The notes: generated by a model from the letters alone, not told the origin. A stretch of 64,000 nucleotides of DNA from Mimachlamys varia (GCA_947623455.1 OX392528.1:510001-574000); one strand, 5' to 3'. Shown: positions 10,526 through 26,600, counted from the first letter of the stretch. Numbers and translations: made by a program.

Positions 10526-13349
10526 TTACAGATACAACACAGTATCATACAATCTGTTTGTTTGGGCGTTACAGATACAACACAGTATCATACAATCTGT
10601 TTGTTTGGGCGTTACAGATACAACACAGTATCATACAATCTGTTTGTTTGGGCGTTACAGATACAACACAGTATCATACAATCTGTTTGTTTGGGCGTTA
10701 CAGATACAACACAGTATCATACAATCTGTTTGTTTGGGCGTTACAGATACAACACAGTATCATACAATCTGTTTGTTTGGGCGTTACAGATACAACACAG
10801 TATCATACAATCTGTTTGTTTGGGCGTTACAGATACAACACAGTATCATACGATCTGTTTGTTTGGGCGTTACAGATACAACACAGTATCATACAATCTG
10901 TTTGTTTGTGTGTTACAGATACAACACAGTATCATACAATCTGTTTGTTTGGGCGTTACAGATACAACACAGTATCATACAATCTGTTTGTTTGGGCGTT
11001 ACAGATACAACACAGTATCATACAATCTGTTTGTTTGGGCGTTACAGATACAACACAATATCATACAATCTGTTTGTTTGGGCGTTACAGATACAACACA
11101 GTATCATACAATCTGTTTGTTTGGGCGTTACAGATACAACACAGTATCATACAATCTGTTTGTTTGGGCGTTACAGATACAACACAGTATCATACAATCT
11201 GTTTGTTTGGACGTTACAAATACAACACAGTATCATACAATCTGTTTGTTTGGGCGTTACAGATACAACACAGTATCATACAATCTGTTTGTTTGTGTGT
11301 TACAGATACAACAAAGTATCATACAATCTGTTTGTTTGTGTGTTTCAGATACAACACAGTATCATACAATCTGTTTGTTTGTGTGTTACAGATACAACAC
11401 AGTATCATACAATCTGTTTGTTTGGGCGTTACAGATACAACAACAATCTGTTTGTTTGGGCGTTACAGATACAACACAGTATCATACAATCTGTTTGTTT
11501 GGGCGTTACAAATACAACACAGTATCATACAAACTGTTTGTTTGGGCGTTACAGATACAACACAGTATCATACAATCTGTTTGTTTGGGCGTTACAAATA
11601 CAACACAGTATCATACAATCTGTTTGTTTGGGCGTTACAAATACAACACAGTATCATACAATCTGTTTGTTTGTGTGTTTCAGATACAACACAGTATCAT
11701 ACAATCTGTTTGTTTGGGCGTTACAGATACAACACAGTATCATACAATCTGTTTGTTTGGGCGTTACAGATACAACACAGTATCATACAATCTGTTTGTT
11801 TGTGTGTTACAGATACAACACAGTATCATACAATCTGTTTGTTTGTGTGTTACAAATACAACACAGTATCATACAATCTGTTTGTTCGTGTGTTACAGAT
11901 ACAACACAGTATCATACAATCTGTTTGTTTGGGCGTTACAGATACAACACAGTATCATACAATCTGTTTGTTTGTGCGTTACAGATACAACACAGTATCA
12001 TACAATCTGTTTGTTTGGGCGTTACAGATACAACACAGTATCATACAATCTGTTTGTTTGGGCGTTACAGATACAACACAGTATCATACCATCTGTTTGT
12101 TTGGGCGTTACAGATACAACACAATATCATACAATCTGTTTGTTTGGGCGTTACAGATACAACACAGTATCATACAATCTGTTTGTTTGGGCGTTACAGA
12201 TACAACACAGTATCATACAATCTGTTTGTTTGGGCGTTACAGATACAACACAGTATCATACAATCTGTTTGTTTGGACGTTACAGATACAACACAGTATC
12301 ATACAATCTGTTTGTTTGGGCGTTACAGATACAACACAGTATCATACAATCTGTTTGTTTGTGTGTTACAGATACAACAAAGTATCATACAATCTGTTTG
12401 TTTGTGTGTTTCAGATACAACACAGTATCATACAATCTGTTTGTTTGTGTGTTACAGATACAACACAGTATCATACAATCTGTTTGTTTGGGCGTTACAG
12501 ATACAACAACAATCTGTTTGTTTGGGCGTTACAGATACAACACAGTATCATACAATCTGTTTGTTTGGGCGTTACAAATACAACACAGTATCATACAAAC
12601 TGTTTGTTTGGGCGTTACAGATACAACACAGTATCATACAATCTGTTTGTTTGGGCGTTACAAATACAACACAGTATCATACAATCTGTTTGTTTGGGCG
12701 TTACAAATACAACACAGTATCATACAATCTGTTTGTTTGTGTGTTTCAGATACAACACAGTATCATACAATCTGTTTGTTTGGGCGTTACAGATACAACA
12801 CAGTATCATACAATCTGTTTGTTTGGGCGTTACAGATACAACACAGTATCATACAATCTGTTTGTTTGGGCGTTACAGATACAACACAGTATCATACAAT
12901 CTGTTTGTTTGTGTGTTACAAATACAACACAGTATCATACAATCTGTTTGTTTGGGCGTTACAGATACAACACAGTATCATACAATCTGTTTGTTTGGGC
13001 GTTACAGATACAACACAGTATCATACAATCTGTTTGTTTGTGTGTTACAGATACAACACAGTATCATACAATCTGTTTGTTTGTGTGTTACAAATACAAC
13101 ACAGTATCATACAATCTGTTTGTTTGGGCGTTACAGATACAACACAGTATCATACAATCTGTTTGTTTGGGCGTTACAGATACAACACAGTATCATACAA
13201 TCTGTTTGTTTGTGTGTTACAGATACAACACAGTATCATACAATCTGTTTGTTTGTGTGTTACAAATACAACACAGTATCATACAATCTGTTTGTTTGGG
13301 CGTTACAGATACAACACAGTATCATACAATCTGTTTGTTTGGGTGTTAT
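10526..13349. repeat. 43-bp minisatellite, about 65 copies
   Basis: The unit is CAGATACAACACAGTATCAT, ACAATCTGTTTGTTTGGGCG, TTA. The common variant replaces GGGCG with GTGTG. No plus-strand frame of the unit contains a stop and 43 is not a multiple of three, so all three frames stay open for about 930-940 codons over the same DNA. This cannot reflect protein coding. A shortened 34-bp unit (ATACAACAACAATCTG) occurs twice, at 11435 and 12501, marking an internal duplication. Confidence 0.95.
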
Positions 13350-13420
13350 AAGTTCAATATTTGTTTCTTCTTAATCTACTCTCCCTACAGAAGATTGACT
13401 ACTGGTCTGTCTCTGTTAAT

Positions 13421-16400
13421 TTAGTGTCCCTGGGTAGAGGGTTAGTTGGGGTGTACAGACTATAAACCCCCTACTAGGCAATGGTTATAGTGTCCCTGGG
13501 TAGAGGGTTAGTTGGGGTTTACAGACTATATACCCCCTACTGGGCAATGGTTATAGTGTCCCTGGGTAGAGGGTTAGTTGGGGTTTACAGACTATAAACC
13601 CCCTACTAGGTAATGGTTATAGTGTCCCTGGGTAGAGGGTTAGTTGGGGTTTACAGACTATAAACCCCCTACTAGGTAATGGTTATAGTGTCCCTGGGTA
13701 GAGGGTTAGTTGGGGTTTACAGACTATATACCCCCTACTGGGTAATGGTTATAGTGTCCCTGGGTAGTGGGTTAGTTGGGGTTTACAGACTATAAACCCC
13801 CTACTGGGTAATGGTTATAGTGTCCCTGGGTAGAGGGTTAGTTGGGGTGTACAGACTATAAACCCCCTACTGGGTAATGGTTATAGTGTCCCTGGGTAGA
13901 GGGTTAGTTGGGGTTTACAGACTATAAACCCCCTACTGGGTAATGGTTATAGTGTCCCTGGGTAGAGGGTTAGTTGGGGTTTACAGACTATATACCCCCT
14001 ACTGGGTAATGGTTATAGTGTCCCTGGGTAGAGGGTTAGTTGGGGTGTACAGACTATAAACCCCCTACTGGGTAATGGTTATAGTGTCCCTGGGTAGAGG
14101 GTTAGTTGGGGTTTACAGACTATATACCCCCTACTGGGTAATGGTTATAGTGTCCCTGGGTAGAGGGTTAGTTGGGGTTTACAGACTATAAACCCCCTAC
14201 TAGGTAATGGTTATAGTGTCCCTGGGTAGAGGGTTAGTTGGGGTTTACAGACTATAAACCCCCTACTGGGTAATGGTTATAGTGTCCCTGGGTAGAGGGT
14301 TAGTTGGGGTTTACAGACTATAAACCCCCTACTGGGTAATGGTTATAGTGTCCCTGGGTAGAGGGTTAGTTGGGGTTTACAGACTATAAACCCCCTACTG
14401 GGTAATGGTTATAGTGTCCCTGGGTAGAGGGTTAGTTGGGGTTTACAGACTATATACCCCCTACTGGGTAATGGTTATAGTGTCCCTGGGTAGAGGGTTA
14501 GTTGGGGTTTACAGACTATATACCCCCTACTGGGTAATGGTTATAGTGTCCCTGGGTAGAGGGTTAGTTGGGGTTTACAGACTATAAACCCCCTACTAGG
14601 TAATGGTTATAGTGTCCCTGGGTAGAGGGTTAGTTGGGGTTTACAGACTATAAACCCCCTACTAGGTAATGGTTATAGTGTCCCTGGGTAGAGGGTTAGT
14701 TGGTGTTTACAGACTATAAACCCCCTACTAGGTAATGGTTATAGTGTCCCTGGGTAGAGGGTTAGTTGGGGTTTACAGACTATATACCCCCTACTAGGCA
14801 ATGGTTATAGTGTCCCTGGGTAGAGGGTTAGTTGGGGTTTACAGACTATATACCCCCCACTGGGTAATGGTTATAGTGTCCCTGGGTAGAGGGTTAGTTG
14901 GGGTTTACAGACTATAAACCCCCTACTAGGTAATGGTTATAGTGTCCCTGGGTAGAGGGTTAGTTGGTGTTTACAGACTATAAACCCCCTACTGGGTAAT
15001 GGTTATAGTGTCCCTGGGTAGAGGGTTAGTTGGGGTTTACAGACTATATACCCCCTACTAGGTAATGGTTATAGTGTCCCTGGGTAGAGGGTTAGTTGGG
15101 GTGTACAGACTATATACCCCCTACTAGGTAATGGTTATAGTGTCCCTGGGTAGAGGGTTAGTTGGGGTTTACAGACTATAAACCCCCTACTAGGTAATGG
15201 TTATAGTGTCCCTGGGTAGAGGGTTAGTTGGGGTTTACAGACTATATACCCCCTACTGGGTAATGGTTATAGTGTCCCTGGGTAGAGGGTTAGTTGGTGT
15301 TTACAGACTATAAACCCCCTACTGGGTAATGGTTATAGTGTCCCTGGGTAGAGGGTTAGTTGGTGTTTACAGACTATAAACCCCCTACTAGGTAATGGTT
15401 ATAGTGTCCCTGGGTAGAGGGTTAGTTGGTGTTTACAGACTATAAACCCCCTACTAGGTAATGGTTATAGTGTCCCTGGGTAGAGGGTTAGTTGGGGTTT
15501 ACAGACTATAAACCCCCTACTAGGTAATGGTTATAGTGTCCCTGGGTAGAGGGTTAGTTGGTGTTTACAGACTATAAACCCCCTACTAGGTAATGGTTAT
15601 AGTGTCCCTGGGTAGAGGGTTAGTTGGGGTTTACAGACTATAAACCCCCTACTAGGTAATGGTTATAGTGTCCCTGGGTAGAGGGTTAGTTGGGGTTTAC
15701 AGACTATATACCCCCTACTGGGTAATGGTTATAGTGTCCCTGGGTAGAGGGTTAGTTGGTGTTTACAGACTATAAACCCCCTACTGGGTAATGGTTATAG
15801 TGTCCCTGGGTAGAGGGTTAGTTGGTGTTTACAGACTATAAACCCCCTACTGGGTAATGGTTATAGTGTCCCTGGGTAGAGGGTTAGTTGGTGTTTACAG
15901 ACTATAAACCCCCTACTGGGTAATGGTTATAGTGTCCCTGGGTAGAGGGTTAGTTGGGGTTTACAGACTATAAACCCCCTACTAGGTAATGGTTATAGTG
16001 TCCCTGGGTAGAGGGTTAGTTGGGGTTTACAGACTATATACCCCCTACTGGGTAATGGTTATAGTGTCCCTGGGTAGAGGGTTAGTTGGGGTTTACAGAC
16101 TATAAACCCCCTACTAGGTAATGGTTATAGTGTCCCTGGGTAGAGGGTTAGTTGGGGTTTACAGACTATAAACCCCCTACTGGGTAATGGTTATAGTGTC
16201 CCTGGGTAGAGGGTTAGTTGGGGTGTACAGACTATATACCCCCTACTAGGTAATGGTTATAGTGTCCCTGGGTAGAGGGTTAGTTGGGGTTTACAGACTA
16301 TATACCCCCTACTGGGTAATGGTTATAGTGTCCCTGGGTAGAGGGTTAGTTGGGGTGTACAGACTATAAACCCCCTACTAGGTAATGGTTATAGTGTCCC

Positions 16401-17309
16401 TGTGTAGAGGGTTAGTTGGGGTTTACAGACTATAAACCCCCTACTGGGTAATGGTTATAGTGTCCCTGGGTAGAGGGTTAGTTGGGGTTTACAGACTATA
16501 TACCCCCTACTGGGTAATGGTTATAGTGTCCCTGTGTAGAGGGTTAGTTGGGGTTTACAGACTATAAACCCCCTACTGGGTAATGGTTATAGTGTCCCTG
16601 GGTAGTGGGTTAGTTGGGGTTTACAGACTATAAACCCCCTACTAGGTAATGGTTATAGTGTCCCTGGGTAGAGGGTTAGTTGGGGTGTACAGACTATATA
16701 CCCCCTACTAGGTAATGGTTATAGTGTCCCTGGGTAGAGGGTTAGTTGGGGTGTACAGACTATAAACCCCCTACTAGGTAATGGTTATAGTGTCCCTGGG
16801 TAGAGGGTTAGTTGGGGTGTACAGACTATATACCCCCTACTGGGTAATGGTTATAGTGTCCCTGGGTAGAGGGTTAGTTGGGGTTTACAGACTATAAACC
16901 CCCTACTAGGCAATGGTTATAGTGTCCCTGGGTAGAGGGTTAGTTGGGGTGTACAGACTATAAACCCCCTACTAGGTAATGGTTATAGTGTCCCTGGGTA
17001 GTGGGTTAGTTGGGGTGTACAGACTATAAACCCCCTACTAGGTAATGGTTATAGTGTCCCTGGGTAGAGGGTTAGTTGGGGTTTACAGACTATAAACCCC
17101 CTACTAGGTAATGGTTATAGTGTCCCTGGGTAGAGGGTTAGTTGGGGTTTACAGACTATAAACCCCCTACTGGGTAATGGTTATAGTGTCCCTGGGTAGA
17201 GGGTTAGTTGGGGTTTACAGACTATATACCCCCTACTGGGTAATGGTTATAGTGTCCCTGGGTAGAGGGTTAGTTGGGGTTTACAGACTATATACCCCCT
17301 TCTAGGTAA
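13421..17309. repeat. 66-bp minisatellite, about 59 copies
   Basis: The unit contains GGTTATAGTGTCCCTGGG, TAGAGGGTTAGTTGGGG, TTTACAGACTATAAACCCCC and TACTAGGTAAT. It holds an 8-bp inverted repeat GGGGTTTA-CAGACTA-TAAACCCC and three or four G-runs. Point variants at a few fixed positions (TTTAC/TGTAC, TATAAAC/TATATAC, ACTAGG/ACTGGG) are shuffled among units. About 70 bp of unique sequence separates it from the 43-bp array. Confidence 0.95.
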
Positions 17310-17630
17310 GTAGAGTCACCAGTTCACACAGAAGAGTTTCATTATTACAGCAACAATCATCCTTATATCATGACAACACACTATGGTACAAATTACAGGT
17401 AATTTAAACACCTGTCTGTGCTATCATAGAGTCCTTACCAGGTACTTAGCTGACAGGAGAGACAATGTATTAGCACAATTTAACAAAACAGAAGTGTTTT
17501 ATGTTGATAAATAAAGTGTCTTACAGTATATCAACAGAGGATCATTAATTAATACCATTATATAACAGCTAGTACAACATGAATGTTTACTACTGATAGT
17601 TCCTCAATGATTCCCTACCTCTATGTATAA
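17310..17630. other. unique spacer, no gene seen
   Basis: About 320 bp of unique AT-rich DNA between the 66-bp and 30-bp arrays. No exon or RNA gene was recognised. Confidence 0.5.
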
Positions 17631-20600
17631 ATAACGTTAACACAACCTGTCTATCTCTATGACATGGTAACGTTAACACAACCTGTCTATGACATGGTAA
17701 CGTTAACACAACCTGTCTATGACATGGTTACGTTAACACAACCTGTCTATGACATGGTAACGTTAACACAACCTGTCTATAACATGGTAACGTTAACACA
17801 ACCTGTCTATGACATGGTAACGTTAACACAACCTGTCTATGACATGGTAACGTTAACACAACCTGTCTATGTCATGGTAAAGTTAACACAACCTGTCTAT
17901 GTCATGGTAACGTTTACACAACCTGTCTATGACATGGTAACGTTAACACAACCTGTCTATGACATGGTAACGTTAACACAACCTGTCTATGACATGGTAA
18001 CGATAACACAACCTGTCTATGACATGGTAACGTTAACACAACCTGTCTATGTCATGGTAACGATAACACAACCTGTCTATGACATGGTAACGTTAACACA
18101 ACCTGTCTATGACATGGTAACGTTAACACAACCTGTCTATCTCTATGACATGGTAACGTTAACACAACCTGTCTATAACATGGTAACATTAACACAACCT
18201 GTCTATCTCTATGACATGGTAACGTTAACACAACCTGTCTATATAACATGGTAACATTAACACAACCTGTCTATCTCTATGACATGGTAACGTTAACACA
18301 ACCTGTCTATATAACATGGTAACGTTAACACAACCTGTCTATCTCTATGACATGGTTACGTTAACACAACCTGTCTATGACATGGTAACGTTAACACAAC
18401 CTGTCTATGACATGGTAACGTTAACACAACCTGTCTATGTCATGGTAAAGTTAACACAACCTGTCTATGACATGGTAACGTTTACACAACCTGTCTATGA
18501 CATGGTAACGTTAACACAACCTGTCTATGACATGGTAACATTAACACAACCTGTCTATCTCTATGACATGGTTACGTTAACACAACCTGTCTATGTCATG
18601 GTAACGTTAACACAACCTGTCTATAACATGGTAACGTTAACACAACTTGTCTATGACATGGTAACGTTAACACAACCTGTCTATAACATGGTAACGTTAA
18701 CACAACCTGTCTATGACATGGTAACGATAACACAACCTGTCTATGACATGGTAACTTTAACACAACCTGTCTATAACATGGTAACATTAACACAACCTGT
18801 CTATGACATGGTAACGTTAACACAACCTGTCTATGACATGGTAACGATAACACAACCTGTCTATGACATGGTAACGTTAACACAACCTGTCTATGACATG
18901 GTAACGTTAACACAACCTGTCTATGACATGGTAACGTTAACACAACCTGTCTATGATATGGTAACGTTAACACAACCTGTCTATAACATGGTAACATTAA
19001 CACAACTTGTCTATGACATGGTAACATTAACACAACTTGTCTATAACATGGTAACGTTAACACAACCTGTCTATAACATGGTAACGTTAACACAACCTGT
19101 CTATGACATGGTAACGTTAACACAACCTGTCTATCTGTATGACATGGTAACGTTAACACAACCTGTCTATGACATTGTAACGTTAACACAACCTGTCTAT
19201 GACATGGTAACGTTAACACAACCTGTCTATGACATGATAACGTTAACACAACCTGTCTATCTGTATGACATGGTAACGTTAACACAACCTGTCTATGATA
19301 TGGTAACGTTAACACAACCTGTCTATAACATGGTAACGTTAACACAACCTGTCTATAACATGGTAACGTTAACACAACCTGTCTATAACATGGTAACTTT
19401 AACACAACCTGTCTATGACATGGTAACGTTAACACAACCTGTCTATGACATTGTAACGTTAACACAACCTGTCTATGACATGGTAACGTTAACACAACCT
19501 GTCTATGACATGGTAACATTAACACAACCTGTCTATCTCTATGACATGGTAACGTTAACACAACCTGTCTATCTCTATGACATGGTAACGTTAACACAAC
19601 CTGTCTATGACATGGTAACTTTAACACAACCTGTCTATCTCTATGACATGGTAACATTAACACAACCTGTCTATGACATGGTAACATTAACACAACCTGT
19701 CTATGACATGGTAACGTTAACACAACCTGTCTATGTCATGGTAACTTTAACACAACCTGTCTATCTCTATGACATGGTAACGTTAACACAACCTGTCTAT
19801 GACATGGTAACTTTAACACAACCTGTCTATCTCTATGACATGGTAACATTAACACAACCTGTCTATGACATGGTAACATTAACACAACCTGTCTATGACA
19901 TGGTAACTTTAACACAACCTGTCTATCTCTATGACATGGTAACATTAACACAACCTGTCTATGACATGGTAACATTAACACAACCTGTCTATGACATGGT
20001 AACGTTAACACAACCTGTCTATGACATGGTAACTTTAACACAACCTGTCTATCTCTATGACATGGTAACATTAACACAACCTGTCTATGACATGGTAACG
20101 TTAACACAACCTGTCTATGACATGGTAACATTAACACAACCTGTCTATGTCATGGTAAAGTTAACACAACCTGTCTATCTCTATGACATGGTAACGTTAA
20201 CACAACCTGTCTATGACATGGTAACGTTAACACAACCTGTCTATCTCTATGACATGGTAACTTTAACACAACCTGTCTATGACATGGTAACGTTAACACA
20301 ACCTGTCTATAACATGGTAACGTTAACACAACCTGTCTATGACATGGTAACGTTAACACAACCTGTCTATAACATGGTAACGTTAACACAACCTGTCTAT
20401 GACATGGTAACGTTAACACAACCTGTCTATGACATGGTAACGTTAACACAACCTGTCTATGACATGGTAACGTTAACACAACCTGTCTTTGACATGGTAA
20501 CGTTAACACAACCTGTCTATGACATTGTAACGTTAACACAACCTGTCTATGACATGGTAACGTTAACACAACCTGTCTATGACATGGTAACGTTAACACA

Positions 20601-23600
20601 ACCTGTCTATCTCTATGACATGGTAATGTTAACACAACCTGTCTATGACATGGTAACGTTAACACAACCTGTCTATGACATGGTAACGTTAACACAACCT
20701 GTCTATCTCTATGACATGGTAACGTTAACACAACCTGTCTATGACATGGTAACGTTAACACAACCTGTCTATCTCTATGACATGGTAACATTAACACAAC
20801 CTGTCTATAACATGGTAACGTTAACACAACCTGTCTATGACATGGTAACGATAACACAACCTGTCTATGACATGGTAACGTTAACACAACCTGTCTATAA
20901 CATGGTAACGTTAACACAACCTGTCTATCTGTATGACATGGTAACGTTAACACAACCTGTCTATAACATGGTAACGTTAACACAACCTGTCTATAACATG
21001 GTAACGTTAACACAACCTGTCTATCTCTATGACATGGTAACATTAACACAACCTGTCTATAACATGGTAACGTTAACACAACCTGTCTATAACATGGTAA
21101 CGTTAACACAACCTGTCTATGACATGGTAACGTTAACACAACCTGTCTATAACATGGTAACATTAACACAACCTGTCTATAACATGGTAACGTTAACACA
21201 ACCTGTCTATAACATGGTAACGTTAACACAACCTGTCTATCTGTATGACATGGTAACATTAACACAACCTGTCTATGACATGGTAACGTTAACACAACCT
21301 GTCTATAACATGGTAACGTTAACACAACCTGTCTATGACATGGTAACGTTAACACAACCTGTCTATGACATTGTAACATTAACACAACCTGTCTATGACA
21401 TGGTAACGTTAACACAACCTGTCTATGACATGGTAACGTTAACACAACCTGTCTATGACATGGTAACGTTAACACAACCTGTCTATGACATGGTAACATT
21501 AACACAACCTGTCTATGACATTGTAACATTAACACAACCTGTCTATGACATGGTAACGTTAACACAACCTGTCTATGACATAGTAACATTAACACAACCT
21601 GTCTATGACATGGTAACGTTAACACAACCTGTCTATAACATGGTAACGTTAACACAACCTGTCTATGTCATGGTAACGTTAACACAACTTGTCTATAACA
21701 TGGTAACGTTAACACAACCTGTCTTTAACATGGTAACGTTAACACAACCTGTCTATGACATGGTAACGTTTACACAACCTGTCTATAACATGGTAACGTT
21801 AACACAACCTGTCTATAACATGGTAACGTTAACACAACCTGTCTATGTCATGGTAACGTTAACACAACTTGTCTATGACATGGTAACGTTAACACAACCT
21901 GTCTATGACATGGTAACGATAACACAACCTGTCTATGACATGGTAACGTTAACACAACCTGTCTATGACATGGTAACGTTAACACAACCTGTCTATGACA
22001 TGGTAACGTTAACACAACCTGTCTATGATATGGTAACGTTAACACAACCTGTCTATAACATGGTAACATTAACACAACTTGTCTATGACATGGTAACGTT
22101 AACACAACTTGTCTATAACATGGTAACGTTAACACAACCTGTCTATAACATGGTAACGTTAACACAACCTGTCTATGACATGGTAACGTTAACACAACCT
22201 GTCTATCTGTATGACATGGTAACGTTAACACAACCTGTCTATGACATTGTAACGTTAACACAACCTGTCTATGACATGGTAACGTTAACACAACCTGTCT
22301 ATGACATGATAACGTTAACACAACCTGTCTATCTGTATGACATGGTAACGTTAACACAACCTGTCTATGATATGGTAACGTTAACACAACCTGTCTATAA
22401 CATGGTAACGTTAACACAACCTGTCTATAACATGGTAACGTTAACACAACCTGTCTATAACATGGTAACTTTAACACAACCTGTCTATGACATGGTAACG
22501 TTAACACAACCTGTCTATGACATTGTAACGTTAACACAACCTGTCTATGACATGGTAACGTTAACACAACCTGTCTATGACATGGTAACATTAACACAAC
22601 CTGTCTATCTCTATGACATGGTAACGTTAACACAACCTGTCTATCTCTATGACATGGTAACGTTAACACAACCTGTCTATGACATGGTAACTTTAACACA
22701 ACCTGTCTATCTCTATGACATGGTAACATTAACACAACCTGTCTATGACATGGTAACATTAACACAACCTGTCTATGACATGGTAACGTTAACACAACCT
22801 GTCTATGTCATGGTAACTTTAACACAACCTGTCTATCTCTATGACATGGTAACGTTAACACAACCTGTCTATCTCTATGACATGGTAACGTTAACACAAC
22901 CTGTCTATGACATGGTAACTTTAACACAACCTGTCTATCTCTATGACATGGTAACATTAACACAACCTGTCTATGACATGGTAACATTAACACAACCTGT
23001 CTATGACATGGTAACGTTAACACAACCTGTCTATGTCATGGTAACTTTAACACAACCTGTCTATCTCTATGACATGGTAACATTAACACAACCTGTCTAT
23101 GACATGGTAACGTTAACACAACCTGTCTATGACATGGTAACTTTAACACAACCTGTCTATCTCTATGACATGGTAACATTAACACAACCTGTCTATGACA
23201 TGGTAACGTTAACACAACCTGTCTATGACATGGTAACATTAACACAACCTGTCTATGTCATGGTAAAGTTAACACAACCTGTCTATCTCTATGACATGGT
23301 AACGTTAACACAACCTGTCTATGACATGGTAACGTTAACACAACCTGTCTATCTCTATGACATGGTAACTTTAACACAACCTGTCTATGACATGGTAACG
23401 TTAACACAACCTGTCTATAACATGGTAACGTTAACACAACCTGTCTATGACATGGTAACGTTAACACAACCTGTCTATAACATGGTAACGTTAACACAAC
23501 CTGTCTATGACATGGTAACGTTAACACAACCTGTCTATGACATGGTAACGTTAACACAACCTGTCTATGACATGGTAACGTTAACACAACCTGTCTTTGA

Positions 23601-26600
23601 CATGGTAACGTTAACACAACCTGTCTATGACATTGTAACGTTAACACAACCTGTCTATGACATGGTAACGTTAACACAACCTGTCTATGACATGGTAACG
23701 TTAACACAACCTGTCTATCTCTATGACATGGTAATGTTAACACAACCTGTCTATGACATGGTAACGTTAACACAACCTGTCTATGACATGGTAACGTTAA
23801 CACAACCTGTCTATCTCTATGACATGGTAACGTTAACACAACCTGTCTATGACATGGTAATGTTAACACAACCTGTCTATCTCTATGACATGGTAACATT
23901 AACACAACCTGTCTATAACATGGTAACGTTAACACAACCTGTCTATGACATGGTAACGATAACACAACCTGTCTATGACATGGTAACGTTAACACAACCT
24001 GTCTATAACATGGTAACGTTAACACAACCTGTCTATCTGTATGACATGGTAACGTTAACACAACCTGTCTATAACATGGTAACGTTAACACAACCTGTCT
24101 ATAACATGGTAACGTTAACACAACCTGTCTATCTCTATGACATGGTAACATTAACACAACCTGTCTATAACATGGTAACGTTAACACAACCTGTCTATAA
24201 CATGGTAACGTTAACACAACCTGTCTATGACATGGTAACGTTAACACAACCTGTCTATAACATGGTAACATTAACACAACCTGTCTATAACATGGTAACG
24301 TTAACACAACCTGTCTATAACATGGTAACGTTAACACAACCTGTCTATCTGTATGACATGGTAACATTAACACAACCTGTCTATGACATGGTAACGTTAA
24401 CACAACCTGTCTATAACATGGTAACGTTAACACAACCTGTCTATGACATGGTAACGTTAACACAACCTGTCTATGACATTGTAACATTAACACAACCTGT
24501 CTATGACATGGTAACGTTAACACAACCTGTCTATGACATGGTAACGTTAACACAACCTGTCTATGACATGGTAACGTTAACACAACCTGTCTATGACATG
24601 GTAACGTTAACACAACCTGTCTATGACATTGTAACATTAACACAACCTGTCTATGACATGGTAACGTTAACACAACCTGTCTATGACATAGTAACATTAA
24701 CACAACCTGTCTATGACATGGTAACGTTAACACAACCTGTCTATAACATGGTAACGTTAACACAACCTGTCTATGTCATGGTAACGTTAACACAACTTGT
24801 CTATAACATGGTAACGTTAACACAACCTGTCTTTAACATGGTAACGTTAACACAACCTGTCTATGACATGGTAACGTTTACACAACCTGTCTATAACATG
24901 GTAACGTTAACACAACCTGTCTATAACATGGTAACGTTAACACAACCTGTCTATGTCATGGTAACGTTAACACAACTTGTCTATGACATGGTAACGTTTA
25001 CACAACCTGTCTATAACATGGTAACGTTAACACAACTTGTCTATGACATGGTAACATTAACACAACCTGTCTATAACATGGTAACGTTAACACAACCTGT
25101 CTATAACATGGTAACTTTAACACAACCTGTCTATGACATGGTAACGTTAACACAACCTGTCTATGACATGGTAACGTTAACACAACCTGTCTATGTCATG
25201 GTAACATTAACACAACCTGTCTATGTCATGGTAACGTTAACACAACCTGTCTATAACATGGTAACGTTAACACAACTTGTCTATGACATGGTAACGTTTA
25301 CACAACCTGTCTATGACATGGTAACGTTTACACAACCTGTCTATCTCTATGAAATGGTAACTTTAACACAACCTGTCTATGACATGGTTACGTTAACACA
25401 ATCTGTCTATCTCTATGACATGGTAACTTTAACACAACCTGTCTATGACATGGTAACGTTAAAACCTGTCTATGATATGGTAACGTTAACACAACCTGTC
25501 TACGACATGGTAACGTTAACACAACTTGTCTATGACATGGTAACGTTAACACAACCTGTCTATCTCTATGACATGGTAACTTTAACACAACCTGTCTATG
25601 ACATGGTAACGTTAACACAACCTGTCTATCTCTATGAAATGGTAACTTTAACACAACCTGTCTATGACATGGTAACGTTAACACAACCTGTCTATCTCTA
25701 TGACATGGTAACGTTAACACAACCTGTCTATGACATGGTAACTTTAACACAACCTGTCTATCTCTATGACATGGTAACATTAACACAACCTGTCTATGAC
25801 ATGGTAACATTAACACAACCTGTCTATGACATGGTAACGTTAACACAACCTGTCTATGTCATGGTAACTTTAACACAACCTGTCTATCTCTATGACATGG
25901 TAACATTAACACAACCTGTCTATGACATGGTAACGTTAACACAACCTGTCTATGACATGGTAACTTTAACACAACCTGTCTATCTCTATGACATGGTAAC
26001 ATTAACACAACCTGTCTATGACATGGTAACGTTAACACAACCTGTCTATGACATGGTAACATTAACACAACCTGTCTATGTCATGGTAAAGTTAACACAA
26101 CCTGTCTATCTCTATGACATGGTAACGTTAACACAACCTGTCTATGACATGGTAACGTTAACACAACCTGTCTATCTCTATGACATGGTAACTTTAACAC
26201 AACCTGTCTATGACATGGTAACGTTAACACAACCTGTCTATAACATGGTAACGTTAACACAACCTGTCTATGACATGGTAACGTTAACACAACCTGTCTA
26301 TAACATGGTAACGTTAACACAACCTGTCTATGACATGGTAACGTTAACACAACCTGTCTATGACATGGTAACGTTAACACAACCTGTCTATGACATGGTA
26401 ACGTTAACACAACCTGTCTTTGACATGGTAACGTTAACACAACCTGTCTATGACATTGTAACGTTAACACAACCTGTCTATGACATGGTAACGTTAACAC
26501 AACCTGTCTATGACATGGTAACGTTAACACAACCTGTCTATCTCTATGACATGGTAATGTTAACACAACCTGTCTATGACATGGTAACGTTAACACAACC

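Noticed and set aside
10558..13424. three overlapping frames of about 930-940 codons
   Set aside because: All three frames of the same strand are open because the 43-bp unit has no stops; this cannot be three genes.
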